DNA from: Lycium barbarum
Taxonomy: Eukaryota > Streptophyta > Magnoliopsida > Solanales > Solanaceae
Direction of reading: 5' to 3'
Assembly (NCBI RefSeq): GCF_019175385.1
Contig: NC_083342.1
Location: 114,452,376 to 114,516,375 of the forward strand
DNA: 64,000 nucleotides
Below the pieces are notes generated by a model. The model did not search any database, was not told the origin of the DNA, and was given only the letters and a program-made list of their open reading frames with translations. Position 1 is the first letter of the stretch; every line of letters begins with the position of its first letter. Of the stretch, positions 51,271 through 62,147 are shown one piece after another. Both the position numbers and the translations under genes were made by a program.

Positions 51271-53957
51271 ATGCAATTGACACTTGAATTCGGGTAATTT
51301 TTAAAATTCTTTCCTTTTATAAGTTACAGCCAAATTCAACTAATTATTACTATTTGATCCAATTCTGGGATGTAATCTTTGTTTTAGCTGAAACCCTTTT
51401 CAGATTAGTTTGTATAAAAGCAATTTGGATGAGTGGTTTGTGAATTTTAGAAGCTTAAGTTAGAAGACTTGCATTTGGAACTAAACAAATTGTTGAAAGA
51501 TTTAATCTTGCTTGCAATATATGTTTCTTTTTTTCTGTTTCCTTGTAATTCCTGTTACTATCAGTCTCTTTCCTCTGGATGATATTTACTGCTCTCTCCG
51601 TTTCAATTTGTTTGTCCTAGTTTGACTGGGCATAGAGTTTAATAAATTAAAGAAAGACTTTTGAATCTTGTGATTTTAAACTAAAGTTATGTATAATGTA
51701 CGGAAATACCCTTTAATATTGTGATCTTTAAATATGCCATGTAGGATGTTGAAATTAAAGAGTTGCCGAACTAGGAAAGGGTCATTCTTTTTTAAACAGG
51801 CTAAAAAAGGAAAGTAAGACAAACAGAGTACTTTGTTTTCGCCATGCTACTGAGGAAGTGGCACTTGGCCTTTTAGGTTTATGTTGAGGCCATATCAGAT
51901 TTTGAGTGCTAACCAAAATCTCCAAGCAAGAGCACTTTGATATTCCTCTTCACTTCTCCAGGGGCTGCTCCAATAGGATTTTTCGTTTTTCATGTTGAGT
52001 GATGTTGGCAGTCTATTGATTGAAAAAACATTGGAGATACTCATAGAGTCGATCTTTGCTCCCGCTGTAATATCACTGTGTGCTTGTTTGTGCTATACTA
52101 AAGAGGACCGTGTTCGAGTATCAGCATAATGTCTGCAAAGATCATTTGTTTAAAGATAGTAGTGTCAGCTTTTCATGCATAAGATGTGATATTTGAGTCA
52201 TATTACGCATTCAAGTTTTCTCGTAGGAGTTTTGATTTTGATTTTTAAAATTCACAAAGAGTTGCTCTTTTTTGTTATGAAGCTTTAAGTTAAAAGGATT
52301 TTCTAAATGGTATGCTATATGCAACATTTAGCTCGTCTTTTTACTTATAAATATAACAAACTAGAGCACTCGCATTATCTGACTCCAAAAGTTGCTATTT
52401 GCCTGCGACTTTATAAGAAGCTCGTATTGCTTCCTGTTAAAATTGCTGTTACCTTTTTATAGTGTTCTAAAGGTAACTTATTCCTTGCCCCGAGGGCAAA
52501 TTAGGATCTTACGAGCGAAGTCATTACTTTGTCAAAATCATGAAGAATGTTAGTAATGGCAATTCGATAAATAATGAGCATGTTAGTGATGGACAATGAA
52601 AATCAGGACTAAATCACGAAATTCTTGAGAGATGGAATTTGTACAATGTTCAATCTTTGTTCTAACATGTGACAGGTGAAAGAAGTTGTTCTAATAAAGA
52701 ATCCTTAAGGTCTTAGACTCTTCACATTTAAGATATAGTTAGCAGCTGAACACCTAGGGATGTTTGAATTTTGACTCCAAAATTTAAAAGACATCACTGT
52801 AACCAGAGTGGGGTCATTTACCATCTTCTGCAAATGCTTGTTATATATGACAGGATGGTGCAATCAGCAATAACTATTGCCTAAGATTCTACCTGATTTC
52901 TTCTATTTGTAGTTGTTCAGCGACGTGGCATCAAGGATAACATCTATGTTCTCCAAATATGGATAGAATTGTGAAACTCATATATCTGGTGACATTGGTT
53001 GTTGATAAAACAGCGTGTCATTCAAACATCTAACCAGATTGACTTCGGAGTTTCATACTGCAGTGTCCTCCTTATTACCCCATCAGTTTGACGGTAGCAC
53101 AGAATTTCATGACCTAATATGAAGTACTTGAAACTATAGTCAGAAATTGATATTTCTTGTCAGTATGACTCTCATTGATTAGCTTTCTGACATTCCTGTG
53201 TGTTAGTCTTTTCTGCTTCCTTTTAAAATGCTTTACCTTATGCATCTGATCTCTATTGACATCTCTCAATTATGCTTTTACTTTCAAAACTCAGGGGAGG
53301 ACTGGAGCTTCTTTGTGATTCTGTGAAGATCCATAACATTAATGTTGACCCTCAAGATGGAGAGAAGCAGGTGCAGTTTCATCTCCAATAATTGTTGTTC
53401 ATAATGTAATTTCCCTTTCTAAGGGGAGTAATGGTGTGATTCCTTTTCATTCTTTTCTTTAACCAGTTAACGATGAAAAACTTGCTCTCTTGGGTACGCA
53501 CCAATGTGATCAAGGAGAGGCCTGAAATGTTTATGAAAGGAGACTCAGTGTAAGTTGGAATAACTTTTTACCCACCTCGTTAACACTTCAAAACTCAAGT
53601 TTCTTATGCTGTTGTCATGACATCCCCTGTTAAAAGTCCCTCTCATCCCCTCCTCCTCCAGTTATGCATACCTTACCTTATGCCATAGCAGAACATGTTA
53701 AGTAAAATGGTGCCACCATCAAATATATTTCCAATTATGTTGAGACCTTTATCTTGTTTGAACACGTACATACTTGCACGCTTGAACATGCCAAGACGTA
53801 ACTGAAGAGAGAGCTTGTTATAACTTGTATTTGTTGCAGGAGGCCTGGAGTTCTAGTCCTTGTAAACGACACTGATTGGGAACTAAGTGGCCAGCTCGAA
53901 ACAGTGCTGGAAGAGAAGGATAACGTAGTTTTCATCTCAACATTGCATGGCGGTTGA
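51271..53957 (+). CDS. URM1: Ubiquitin-related modifier 1 (URM1)
   Basis: A small sulfur carrier and ubiquitin-like protein. Its C-terminal thiocarboxylate supplies sulfur for 2-thiolation of tRNA wobble uridine, and it can be conjugated to proteins. Four exons: 51271-51293, 53295-53370, 53467-53549, 53840-53957. They sum to 300 nt (99 aa), the usual URM1 length. The start is [15 protein letters not shown], the middle contains [17 protein letters not shown] and [17 protein letters not shown], and the end is ISTLHGG, with the obligatory terminal Gly-Gly. The first coding exon is only 23 bases, followed by a 2.0 kb intron that holds a MITE. Splice phases agree at every border. The protein acts in cytosol with an E1-like partner, which is not encoded here. 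Confidence 0.95.
51589..51828. mobile_element. Stowaway-like MITE in URM1 intron 1
   Basis: It starts ctgctctctccgtttcaatt and ends agtaagacaaacagag, with TA next to both ends. It contains tagtttgactgggcatagag and cttttgaatcttgtgat, shared with the MITE at 5172. Confidence 0.7.
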
Positions 53958-56083
53958 CGTTGATATTATACTTCGCGAGCTTCTGAAAACTCGAGACTAT
54001 AATAGAACTTTGGTCATTAATTATGTAATGTAATAATCAAGAATGAAGTGTATTGAATGTATGATGCTAACATAAGTGCATTTTGATTACTGATTCCTTT
54101 CTGGCCTAAATCGACAAACCGCACCAAACCGATAAGAAGAAAAATCCGACCACTCTTGGTTTGGTTTGGTTTTAACTAAAAAAAAGTTAAACCGAATCAA
54201 ATCAATTCGACATTACATGTATAAAATTTTAAAAATATTTTATACATAAAAATATCAATTTATAAATATTTCGTAAACTTTTTCATAGTTTTTTGTCTTT
54301 TAACATAATTATTTCAGGCTTGGAAATAGAATTTTGAATGGTCCAATAAGTTTTATAGCCTATATATATTAGTAACTCAAATAAAACCTAACAAAAATCA
54401 TATCAATACTAATGCTAATAAAAGAAATTTAATTCTAACACCAGGAATGACAATAATGTTGGATATATTCTTTAGTTTTATATTGGTTTAGACAGTGAAA
54501 ATAAACAATTTAGTTTTATTTTTTTCTTTAATATTTAGTCAGGTAATTAATACTTATTAGCCGTACTTGTTTTAGCATGAGTTTGTACTTTTAGACTATG
54601 ATCATTTTCTATATGCCTTATAAATTAGCCTTATTTATCTATTATAGCATGACTTAGTACTTTTAGATTATGATCATTTATTTTTTGCGATTTCATTACT
54701 TTTTTTGTTGAATATTTTAGTACAATGTCATCTCTCATCTCACATTTTGTGTTATTTTTTTAAAATAATCTTAATTAGATAATCGTATCTTACTAGGACT
54801 AAAGAAATATTTGAAGTACAAGTTATATATGTTGTATGAAGACTTTACCGGAGAAAAACCCAAAAAACCCGAGCAACCGAAAAAAACCGAGAAAACCCGA
54901 GGTTGAAAAACCCGACTTTTGTTGGTTTGGTTTATAGATTTAAAAACCCGATGCAATTGGTTTGGTTTGGTATTTGAAAAACCCGAACCAACCCGGTCCA
55001 TGTACACCCCTAATTCTTACACTATACAAGTGTTTCGTTAGTCGGTTTTATCTCTGGTAGATACTTAAACAACGATTTCAAATGGATTTATCCATTATAA
55101 CCTCTAGTTTATCCAGGAAATTGTTTTTAAGTACTCCAGATATAGACCATAGTGCAATGAACCGATAGGAGTAGATGTAGCCATGTAGAGAAGCTTAGAG
55201 GAACATGGTAGCATGGATTATTGGTTACTGTTTTGGTTACTCATTACTTTAATACATATTACCACTTTGGTGGTGTACTGGTATCTACAAGTCTTATAGC
55301 CACCCATCATGGGTGCGTCTCCAGACACACTTGGCCACTTTAATACATAATACAAGTTAGAGCTTAGGTTTTAAGGTTATTTCTCTTAGGTTTATCAAGT
55401 TTGGCAATTTATGTCTTGTTCTAACTTTTAATTAGTAACTGGTAAGCCCCAAAAGGATGATTTCCAAGGTGACGAAGTTTAAATTCTATACTCTCTCCGT
55501 CCACTTTTACTTATCACCTATTGACTTGACACGCCTATTAAGGAGTCAAAAATAGAATGAAAAGTTTATAATATCACCCTTTGGATATAATAAATTTTAT
55601 GTCTTGGGAAATGCATTGGGAGATGACTTATAGTTAATAATAAGGGTGAAAATAGGATAAAAAGTGATAAATTATGTTTTGGTTTTCTAAAGTGGACAAG
55701 TAAAAGTGAACATCTATTTTTAGTATAGTGGACAAATAAAAATGGACTGAGGGAGTATTATTCTAAAGAAGTAGGGGGAATTTTTTCATAAAAAAAGAAA
55801 GAAAAGAAAAAACTGGTGGAATGTTGAGAGTGGTGATATGATAAACTTTTCATTATATTTTTGATTCCTTAATAGGCGTGTCAAGTCAATAGGTGATAAG
55901 TAAAAGTGGACGGAGGGAGTATAGAATTTAAATTATGTCTTGGTTTTCTAAAGTGGAGAAGTAAAAGTGAACATCTATTTTTAGTATAGTGGACAAATAA
56001 AAATGGAATGAGGGAGTATTATTCTAAAGAAGTAGGGGGAATTTTTTCGTAAAAAAAGAAAGAAAAGAAAACACTGGTGGAAT
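53958..56083. other. Intergenic between URM1 and tRNA-Leu
   Basis: No protein gene is present. From about 54106 to 55015 lies a dispersed repeat whose ends are made of aaccaaac and accgaa words (tttggtttggtttt near 54160, aaaacccgaaccaacccgg near 54975, then tacacccc). An open frame there (54771-55007, minus) is a by-product of this repeat. Then follow the Stowaway MITE and the rearranged copies beside the tRNA gene. Confidence 0.6.
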
Positions 56084-56090
56084 GTTGAGA

Positions 56091-56096
<6 letters not shown>
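55478..56096. repeat. Complex direct plus inverted duplication ending in the tRNA gene
   Basis: Segment A (55478-55579) reappears inverted as A' (55831-55932). Segment B (55669-55833) reappears directly at 55930-56094, an offset of 261 bases. The order is A-B-A'-B. The junctions share a few bases (ggtg at one, aaa at the other). The first B ends 11 bases into a copy of the tRNA-Leu 3' end. The outer arms of A and A' look like a 100-bp terminal inverted repeat but are not transposon ends over their full length. Confidence 0.85.
55491..55755. mobile_element. Stowaway MITE
   Basis: It starts ctctctccgtccacttttac and ends aaaaatggactgagggag, inverse over about 25 bases, and is flanked by TA at 55489-55490 and 55756-55757. 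Its right half is repeated at 55930-56016 and its left terminal region is repeated in inverse orientation at 55831-55932, by the rearrangement described in the findings. Confidence 0.8.
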
Positions 56097-56123
<27 letters not shown>

Positions 56124-56163
56124 ACCTTAATCTGGCGCCTTAGACCAACTCGGCCATCTCAAC
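56084..56163 (-). tRNA. tRNA-Leu (anticodon AAG)
   Basis: It is 80 nt on the minus strand. The 7-bp acceptor stem is perfect (gttgaga pairs with tctcaac). The anticodon stem is ccaga/tctgg with loop ttaaggt, so the anticodon is AAG (plus-strand positions 56126-56128). The A box (tggccgagttgg) and B box (ggttcaaatcc) are intact, and there is a class II variable arm. No intron is present and CCA is not encoded, as usual in nuclear genes. A TTTT pol III terminator follows within 15 bases downstream. It appears functional. Confidence 0.97.
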
Positions 56164-56284
56164 ACTTGCGGATTAATTGAAGCTAAAATGTAAATAACCT
56201 TTCGAGATGACAACCTGCACATGTAGGAGCAATTCTTCCTATGTCCACTACTAGGAGTATCCTCCCAAAAGAAAAATATGTATA

Positions 56285-56680
56285 TGTCAGATTTGGGCTC
56301 TGCCCTTTATAATAAAAATTACAAAGAGAGAATCTACTACACAAAAGAGAAAGCACTGGCAGCAACAAAAAAAGGATGGAGTTCCATGTAGGTATTGTCC
56401 GCCAGCTTCATAGTCAATGGGGCACAACATATTCAGAATATAATATACAAAAAAGAGAATCCACTTGAGATAACCACATCTCTGCTATTAGTCGATTTAG
56501 GCTCTGCCTTTTATAATAAAAATTATGGCTCGGTCGGAGAAAGTGTTGGCAACAACAAAAAGGAAGGAAGGGTTCACGTAGTTGTTATGTCCTCCCCCTT
56601 CTTAGTCAATGGAACAAAACAAATTCAAAATCTATTATACAAAAGAAAATCCACTTCAAATAACCACGTCTCAGCTAGGC
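56285..56680. repeat. Tandem duplication, ~208-bp unit, diverged
   Basis: Two copies begin near 56289 (tttgggctctgccctttata) and 56497 (tttaggctctgccttttata), about 208 bases apart. Other shared blocks are tagtcaatgg, caacaaaaa and gaatccacttgagataacca versus gaaaatccacttcaaataac. The open frame at 56395-56694 is a by-product. It lies between the tRNA gene and the GET3 3' end. Confidence 0.8.
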
Positions 56681-57215
56681 AGCATGTGAAATGACCGAGA
56701 TTCTAATTTAAGAATAATTATCAGCTTATTTGGTTACAGAAAATTACGAGTTATCTTGTTGCGGGATTATAAAACAACAATCGTTTGTCTTAACGTTTAA
56801 GGATTTAGTAATTGATTGCAGACACCATAAAAACACCTTAATCCTCAAAAGCAGCATAACAAGGTAACATAAACCTCCAAATTGTAATTCATGATTGGAA
56901 TAGAAATTGCTCATCATCTTGAGAACGCTCCGCTTTTATGCTTTAGATTCACTAAATAAATGCTGGCCTTATCATTCAGTTAACATCTAAAGAGACCATT
57001 GGCCACCTTCCTCTACTAGTACATTGTAAGACTAAATAACCTGACTTATTCTGTCAAAGGTACAAAAGAACTTCCCAACAATAAATAAAACAAACAGTAC
57101 ATAAAATTCCTCTAGAAAATACACAATTATTTGTTCGATGACACTTCCCTAAAAAAATACAAAAGCAAAGAAGGCAAAACAGCAGGCTTTCATCACCCAA
57201 GTAGTCTGAGATCGA

Positions 57216-60200
57216 TTATATCTTCTGTTTGCCTTTTCTAACTTTCTCTAATTCTGCTTCAGCATCTTTCAACTGTTGTTTCAATGCAGCTACTCTATTC
57301 TCCAACTCCTCCACCGAGCCTCGAGCAAGAGAAGACTGGTATGGTGTTGTAAAATGATGTGAAAATCCTTTCAGGGCTTCGACACCACAAACCTATCAAA
57401 AAATAACTCATCAATCAGTAGACTGGCAAAAGGTTCAGTACCTTTTTTCAGTACAACGAAAATATAAATCAGCAAGAAAAGGAAGAAGCAGATATCCAGC
57501 TATGTGTCATACCTCTTGTGGCAGCAAAGGCAACTTCGTAATGTTAAAATCGTCATATAATATGTAGAACTGATCCAAGTATTTCTGTTGCATCCGCATT
57601 CTAGCCTCCAGCAATTTGGATTCAACAACTGAAAAGGATTACAATTCCTACGAATTAGTTTATCACTTCAAGAGGAAGATTTTAGAATTCATTATGTCCT
57701 ATTTTATATGAGACCGTTGGAAACTAACAATGTTAATTTACCACTATGTATATTTCAACAGTAGTAGTGGAAGAACATATTACCATACTAAGTAAATAGT
57801 TTTTAAAGTTTAAATTAATTAGGTACAGCAATTCGAGTTCTCAAAACATGTGAAAGTGGCATAAATAAAATTACTGATAGAAGGGGGTCACACTTTTGGA
57901 ACTTATGTCATATAGATTGATTACAGGGTACAGAGAACATTAATACGTGATATGTACAGGCCAAAGAGAATTAACGGAAAAAAGGAAAGAAGAACTGCAG
58001 TAGTTAAGACGGGAAACGTACCTTCTTCGTCAAAAATCACTTGGTTAATTATAATGTTGTGTGTATCCATCTCAAATTTAGCAAGTTCCTGAACTAGTCT
58101 TTCAGTCTCATATAGAGAGAGGAATTCCGGAATGCAAACACAAACAAATGTTGTCAAGTCCTATTAAAAAAGAAAAAGAAAAGTCGTGTTATTGCATCAG
58201 TTAAAATAGAAAATATAGAAGCGTAAGTGAACAAAGAACAGAAGGTTATTAAGCATTCCGCATGTAATGAGACATATCTGTAATCCTTTTTTTTCCCCTT
58301 TTTTGAAGAGTAAGGTGGTAGGCTCCAGCAATCAGAATAACACACAAAGCCACAACATTTGAATCAATAGGCAACAGAGCAGATTCTTCCAGAATCAAAG
58401 TAAAAGAAGCAGAAATGTATTGACTATATCTAACATGCTTTGCTCCGGACTTCAAAAATACTCATCTTTTCAAATTTAGAGAACACAAGGAACCAATTTG
58501 GTATTATCAAAGTTTAAAAATGAAATGAAGACTTCCGACACATAAGCTAAATATTCAGGAAGTACCAAGGGAGCATGTCAAAACAAATGTCTTTATAAGA
58601 CTGACAATTTTGCTCCACGGGCTTTAATCCAATGGTAAGGATGCGCAACACGGGATATGTGGATTTGGACACACGTCACGAGTTTGACCCTACCACTGAA
58701 ATGAAACCTGGAATTTATGTGGGAGCTGGGTAGAGGGGCGGATACTCCCAGAGTTTCAAACTTGTGGACCAACTGGGCCGGGCTAAGCTATCTCACAACA
58801 GATTTCTCCGCTACCAACTCCCCAAAAAAAACGGAATGTCGATTTTGAGGTAAAAATCTTACTGGATCCTTAAATTGTCTGTTCACTTCTTCAATAATCT
58901 CTTTCATGCCTTCGAGCTTGCCAAGGATAGCAGCCTCCCCAAATTCTTCATCAACACCCATTAGTCGAGTCATCTGAGACAGATAGAAATCAACTTCAGT
59001 AAATTTCATTGTTTTTCTTTCTCGGAAATAACGTCAACCTTGAACATCAAATTAGCAGAGCTTAGAGGGAGGCATTTATAGAAAAAAAGGAAAATGGATT
59101 TTTGTGTGTGTCTTGGGTTAGGTGGGTGATTTTATTTGGAGAGATGACCTGACTCAGCACGCCCCCAAATCTATTCTTCAAACTCATCACTTTGGCGAGC
59201 CCTTTCTCCAGTGTTGATGGGAATTGTAATAGCCGAAGAGTATGTCCTGTTGGGGCGGTATCAAACACTATTACTGAATAGTCCATTGTTTGCACCAATC
59301 TGGAAAAATATAAATGGAAAACGTTTATAGCCTGATTTGATCAACAAACCAGCAATATTAAGCTACTGATAAACAAATATCTCCACCGATAGACAAATTA
59401 AGAAAGTAGCTCATTTAAGAACTACGGATGTACCATAAGTAAATACAGTTTGAACCAAAAATATTAAGAAGGATCTTAACTAATTAATGATTCAGATGTT
59501 CAGGAAAAAGAATAGTCATGATGATAAGTTTCAGTAGAAATAATATCCCCTGTCCAATTACATTTATAACTAGTGGTGTGTGAATACAGGGGTCGTAACA
59601 TCATCTAGTGGAACAACTAGTGTCCTCCTTTCAAATTCAAGATGGGTTCTTTACATATACACTCTCGGGTTGGCTTTTTGGTCACACCGAGGTTACCCTT
59701 AAGTTGTGGTGTGTTTTGAGATAGCTGTCTCCTAGCCCTCTTCTAGTGGGTCTAGTATGGTAAAGGATATGGGCTCCTTTAATACAGGTAGGGTCTTTTT
59801 AATTGCACGAATCACGCCAACTAGGTCTATATACTTTTTATTTTTTGGTAATAAAACTTTTTAATATCTAGGCCTAGTTACTTTCTTGATAAGTACTAGG
59901 CCTAAATACTAAAAGGGACATTTCTTTAGTTTCATCCAGATAGGAAGATTTTTATAGGATGTCCTAAAATAGATCAGTATTGAGTCTATCGAGCACATAA
60001 CAAAAGCAGATTCTGATCCATTGATGTATAGACAATCAGTATTGAGTCTATCGACCACATAACAAAAGCAGATTTTGATCCATTGATGTATAGACAACCA
60101 TTCTTGTTCTCCTGATAAGCAAGTGAAGGACATGATTGTGAGGAACAAGAATAAATCTTTATCACTGTCAAATATAGGGGAGCCTTGGTGTAAAAGTTGT

Positions 60201-61842
60201 TTCCATGTGACCAGGAGGTCACGGGTTCGAGCCGTGGAAACAGTAAACAACAGCAACAACATACCCAGTGTAGTCCCACATAGTGGGGTCTGGGGAGGGT
60301 AAGATGTACGCAGACCTTAGGTCTAGGGAGGGTAAGATGTACACAGACCTTACCTCTACCTTTATAGGGTAGAGAGGATGTACCCTATAAAGGTAAGGCT
60401 GGTAAGGCTGCGTACAATAGACCCTTGTGGTCCGGCTCTTCCCTAGACCCCGTGCATAGCGGAAACTTAGTGCACCAGGCTGTCCTTTTACTTTCAAATA
60501 TATTGGGGGTTAGTAAAACATTTCTTCCCAAGAAAGTTAACATCATGGAATTAATTACAAAGGAATAATAATTACTTTAGCATCTCTGCAAAACTCATAG
60601 CTTCATCGATCCCAGGAATTGCGTTTGACAAATCAGACAAAAAGTCGTCCATCCCATCTGAACTGACTGCGTCTTCTTTCTCCACAGTCGGATCAATTTC
60701 CTAAAGAACACAACCTCAATCAAAAAATCATGACCAGCAACAACATATCAAGGAAAAAAGAAATTGAATATACATTCAAACTGCCAAAGAGTGTCAAATT
60801 ATTCAGTAAAGGCCACTCTTCGGATTCAGCAATGCACCCCAATATAAACACAACACTTCAAAAGGCACCATTACAACTAACTTAGTACAGCTGAGTATTA
60901 CTTAATCCAAAAGGACCGACGTTCAATTTGCAGACAAATAACTCCTCAACACCCACACCCACCAAAATCCCCTCTCGGAAAAAAAAGGGAAAAAAATAAC
61001 ACACCTTCCTTTTAAAAAAAGGATGAAGGAGTTCAGAGTAATAACGTCTAACTATTTTTTTAATCTCAATAGATACATGAATTCCTTACATTTCTCAATT
61101 CATACATGAAGAAAAGACACAATTTAAAATTGTACTACCTGTTTCATTCCCTAAACAGAAAAGGTGTCATTCTTCACTATAACAACTATTAATTCACAAT
61201 ACCAAGACCAAATTCACAAGTGATACAAAAATCTAGATGTGTGATTCTTCTGCATAACAACTATTAATTCACAAATTCAAAAGTGATAGAATTAATTCCC
61301 AGAATTCAGCAAGATCCAAGTAAAAATTCATAATGAATTCCTTACATTCTCAACTCATACATGAATTCCTTAAATTTCCCAATTCATACATGAAGAAAAG
61401 ACACAATTTTTTTGTTATTAAACATAACATACATAACAAAATTGTACTACCTGTTTCATTCCCTAAACAGAAAAGGTGTCATTCTTCTGCACAACAACTA
61501 TTAATTCACAAGTGATAGAATAAATGTCAAGAATTAGACAAGATCCAAGTAAAAATTTGAGCTTTTAAAGAAAAGTACCATAGCATACAAATTGGAGAAG
61601 CCATTAACAAGTGTAGGAGACTTGGTAAAGCGTTGTTGAAAAGCATCACTAAGATTGTGAGCAGGGTCAGTTGATATGATTAGAACTGAAGATCTGACCT
61701 CAGAAAGAAGTATACCAAGAATTGAACTACATGTTGTTTTTCCAACCCCACCTTTACCACCTACAAATACCCATTTAAGGCTATCTTGTTCTAGCACGTT
61801 TTTTACAGTAGCTTCCGGTAGTTCTTGATTATTGGAAGCCAT
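57216..61842 (-). CDS. GET3: GET3 ATPase (ArsA/TRC40 family), tail-anchored protein targeting
   Basis: A cytosolic homodimeric ATPase that carries tail-anchored proteins to the ER. Seven exons on the minus strand: 61842-61579, 60700-60576, 59299-59149, 58973-58863, 58160-58022, 57628-57513, 57392-57216, encoding 360 aa in phase. The P-loop GGKGGVGKT is at residues 28-36, followed by switch I with [12 protein letters not shown] (catalytic D59), switch [17 protein letters not shown], the client-binding region with [14 protein letters not shown], the A-loop neighbourhood INQVIFDEE, and a C-terminal coiled coil ([20 protein letters not shown]). The CxxC zinc motif of fungal and animal GET3 is absent; [13 protein letters not shown] stands there, as in plant GET3a. 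No transit peptide is seen, so this is the cytosolic form. Introns contain several SINEs and duplications. Confidence 0.95.
58613..58795 (+). mobile_element. tRNA-derived SINE-like repeat in GET3 intron 4
   Basis: An A-box-like ttaatccaatggtaagga is followed by a B-box-like gagtttgaccc, then a GC-richer body (ggaatttatgtgggagctgg, gaccaactgggccgggc). It lies antisense to GET3. No target duplication was found, so the borders are approximate. Confidence 0.6.
59973..60096. repeat. 62-bp tandem duplication in GET3 intron 2
   Basis: Two copies of a 62-base unit beginning atcagtattgagtctatcga lie head to tail (59973-60034 and 60035-60096). They differ at about two positions, so the event is recent. 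Confidence 0.93.
60177..60490 (+). mobile_element. Au-type SINE with nested TTG-tailed SINE
   Basis: An Au SINE (head ggggagccttggtg, B box gggttcgagcc, tail from tgcgtacaatagaccc to gtgcaccaggctgtcc) is flanked by ctgtcaaatata (60165-60176) and ctttcaaatata (60491-60502). Between about 60242 and 60400 it is interrupted by a minus-strand piece of the TTG-tailed SINE (aaacaacagcaacaac, tagtggggtctggggagggt). This piece itself has an internal ~31-base duplication of gggagggtaagatgtac. It lies in GET3 intron 2. Confidence 0.85.
61078..61560. repeat. Diverged tandem duplication in GET3 intron 1
   Basis: Two copies (about 61078-61331 and 61357-61560) share aattcatacatgaagaaaag, ttgtactacctgtttcattc, aacagaaaaggtgtcattct and gcaagatccaagtaaaaatt (acaagatccaag in copy 2), in the same order. 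Part of the unit (caactattaattcacaa) occurs a third time near 61258. The second copy has a ~30-base insert after gacacaatt. Confidence 0.85.
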
Positions 61843-62147
61843 GGATATAGGGATTTTTTTCTTTTTTCTTTTTGTACAAAACAAGAAGACTAGGGAGAGA
61901 AAATAGAGAGACCAAAGTTTGTTATTTGATTAGTTTGAGAAAGAGGTAAGGGATCTGGTCGACTTGTGTTACATGAGGTGCCGCCTCGTGCCTTATTTGT
62001 AAAGATTTTCACAATCAAATGTAGTTCAACTAATTGTAACAAATAATATTAATGTATTTTATTTTTCGAGTTATTAGTTCTCGTGATTTCAAAGTGATAG
62101 AATATTATTAATATATTTAATTGAGAGAAAAAAGATATGCCACTATT

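Noticed and set aside
54771..55007. 78-codon open frame, minus strand
   Set aside because: It comes from a dispersed repeat built of accgaa/aaccaaac words. The peptide shows only repeat-like FSV/GFL patterns.
55491..55919. A single 429-bp MITE with ~80-bp terminal inverted repeats
   Set aside because: The right arm also inverts the DNA outside the left end (tatagaatttaaa), and the middle contains tRNA-flanking sequence. A 265-bp MITE plus a template-switch rearrangement explains this better.
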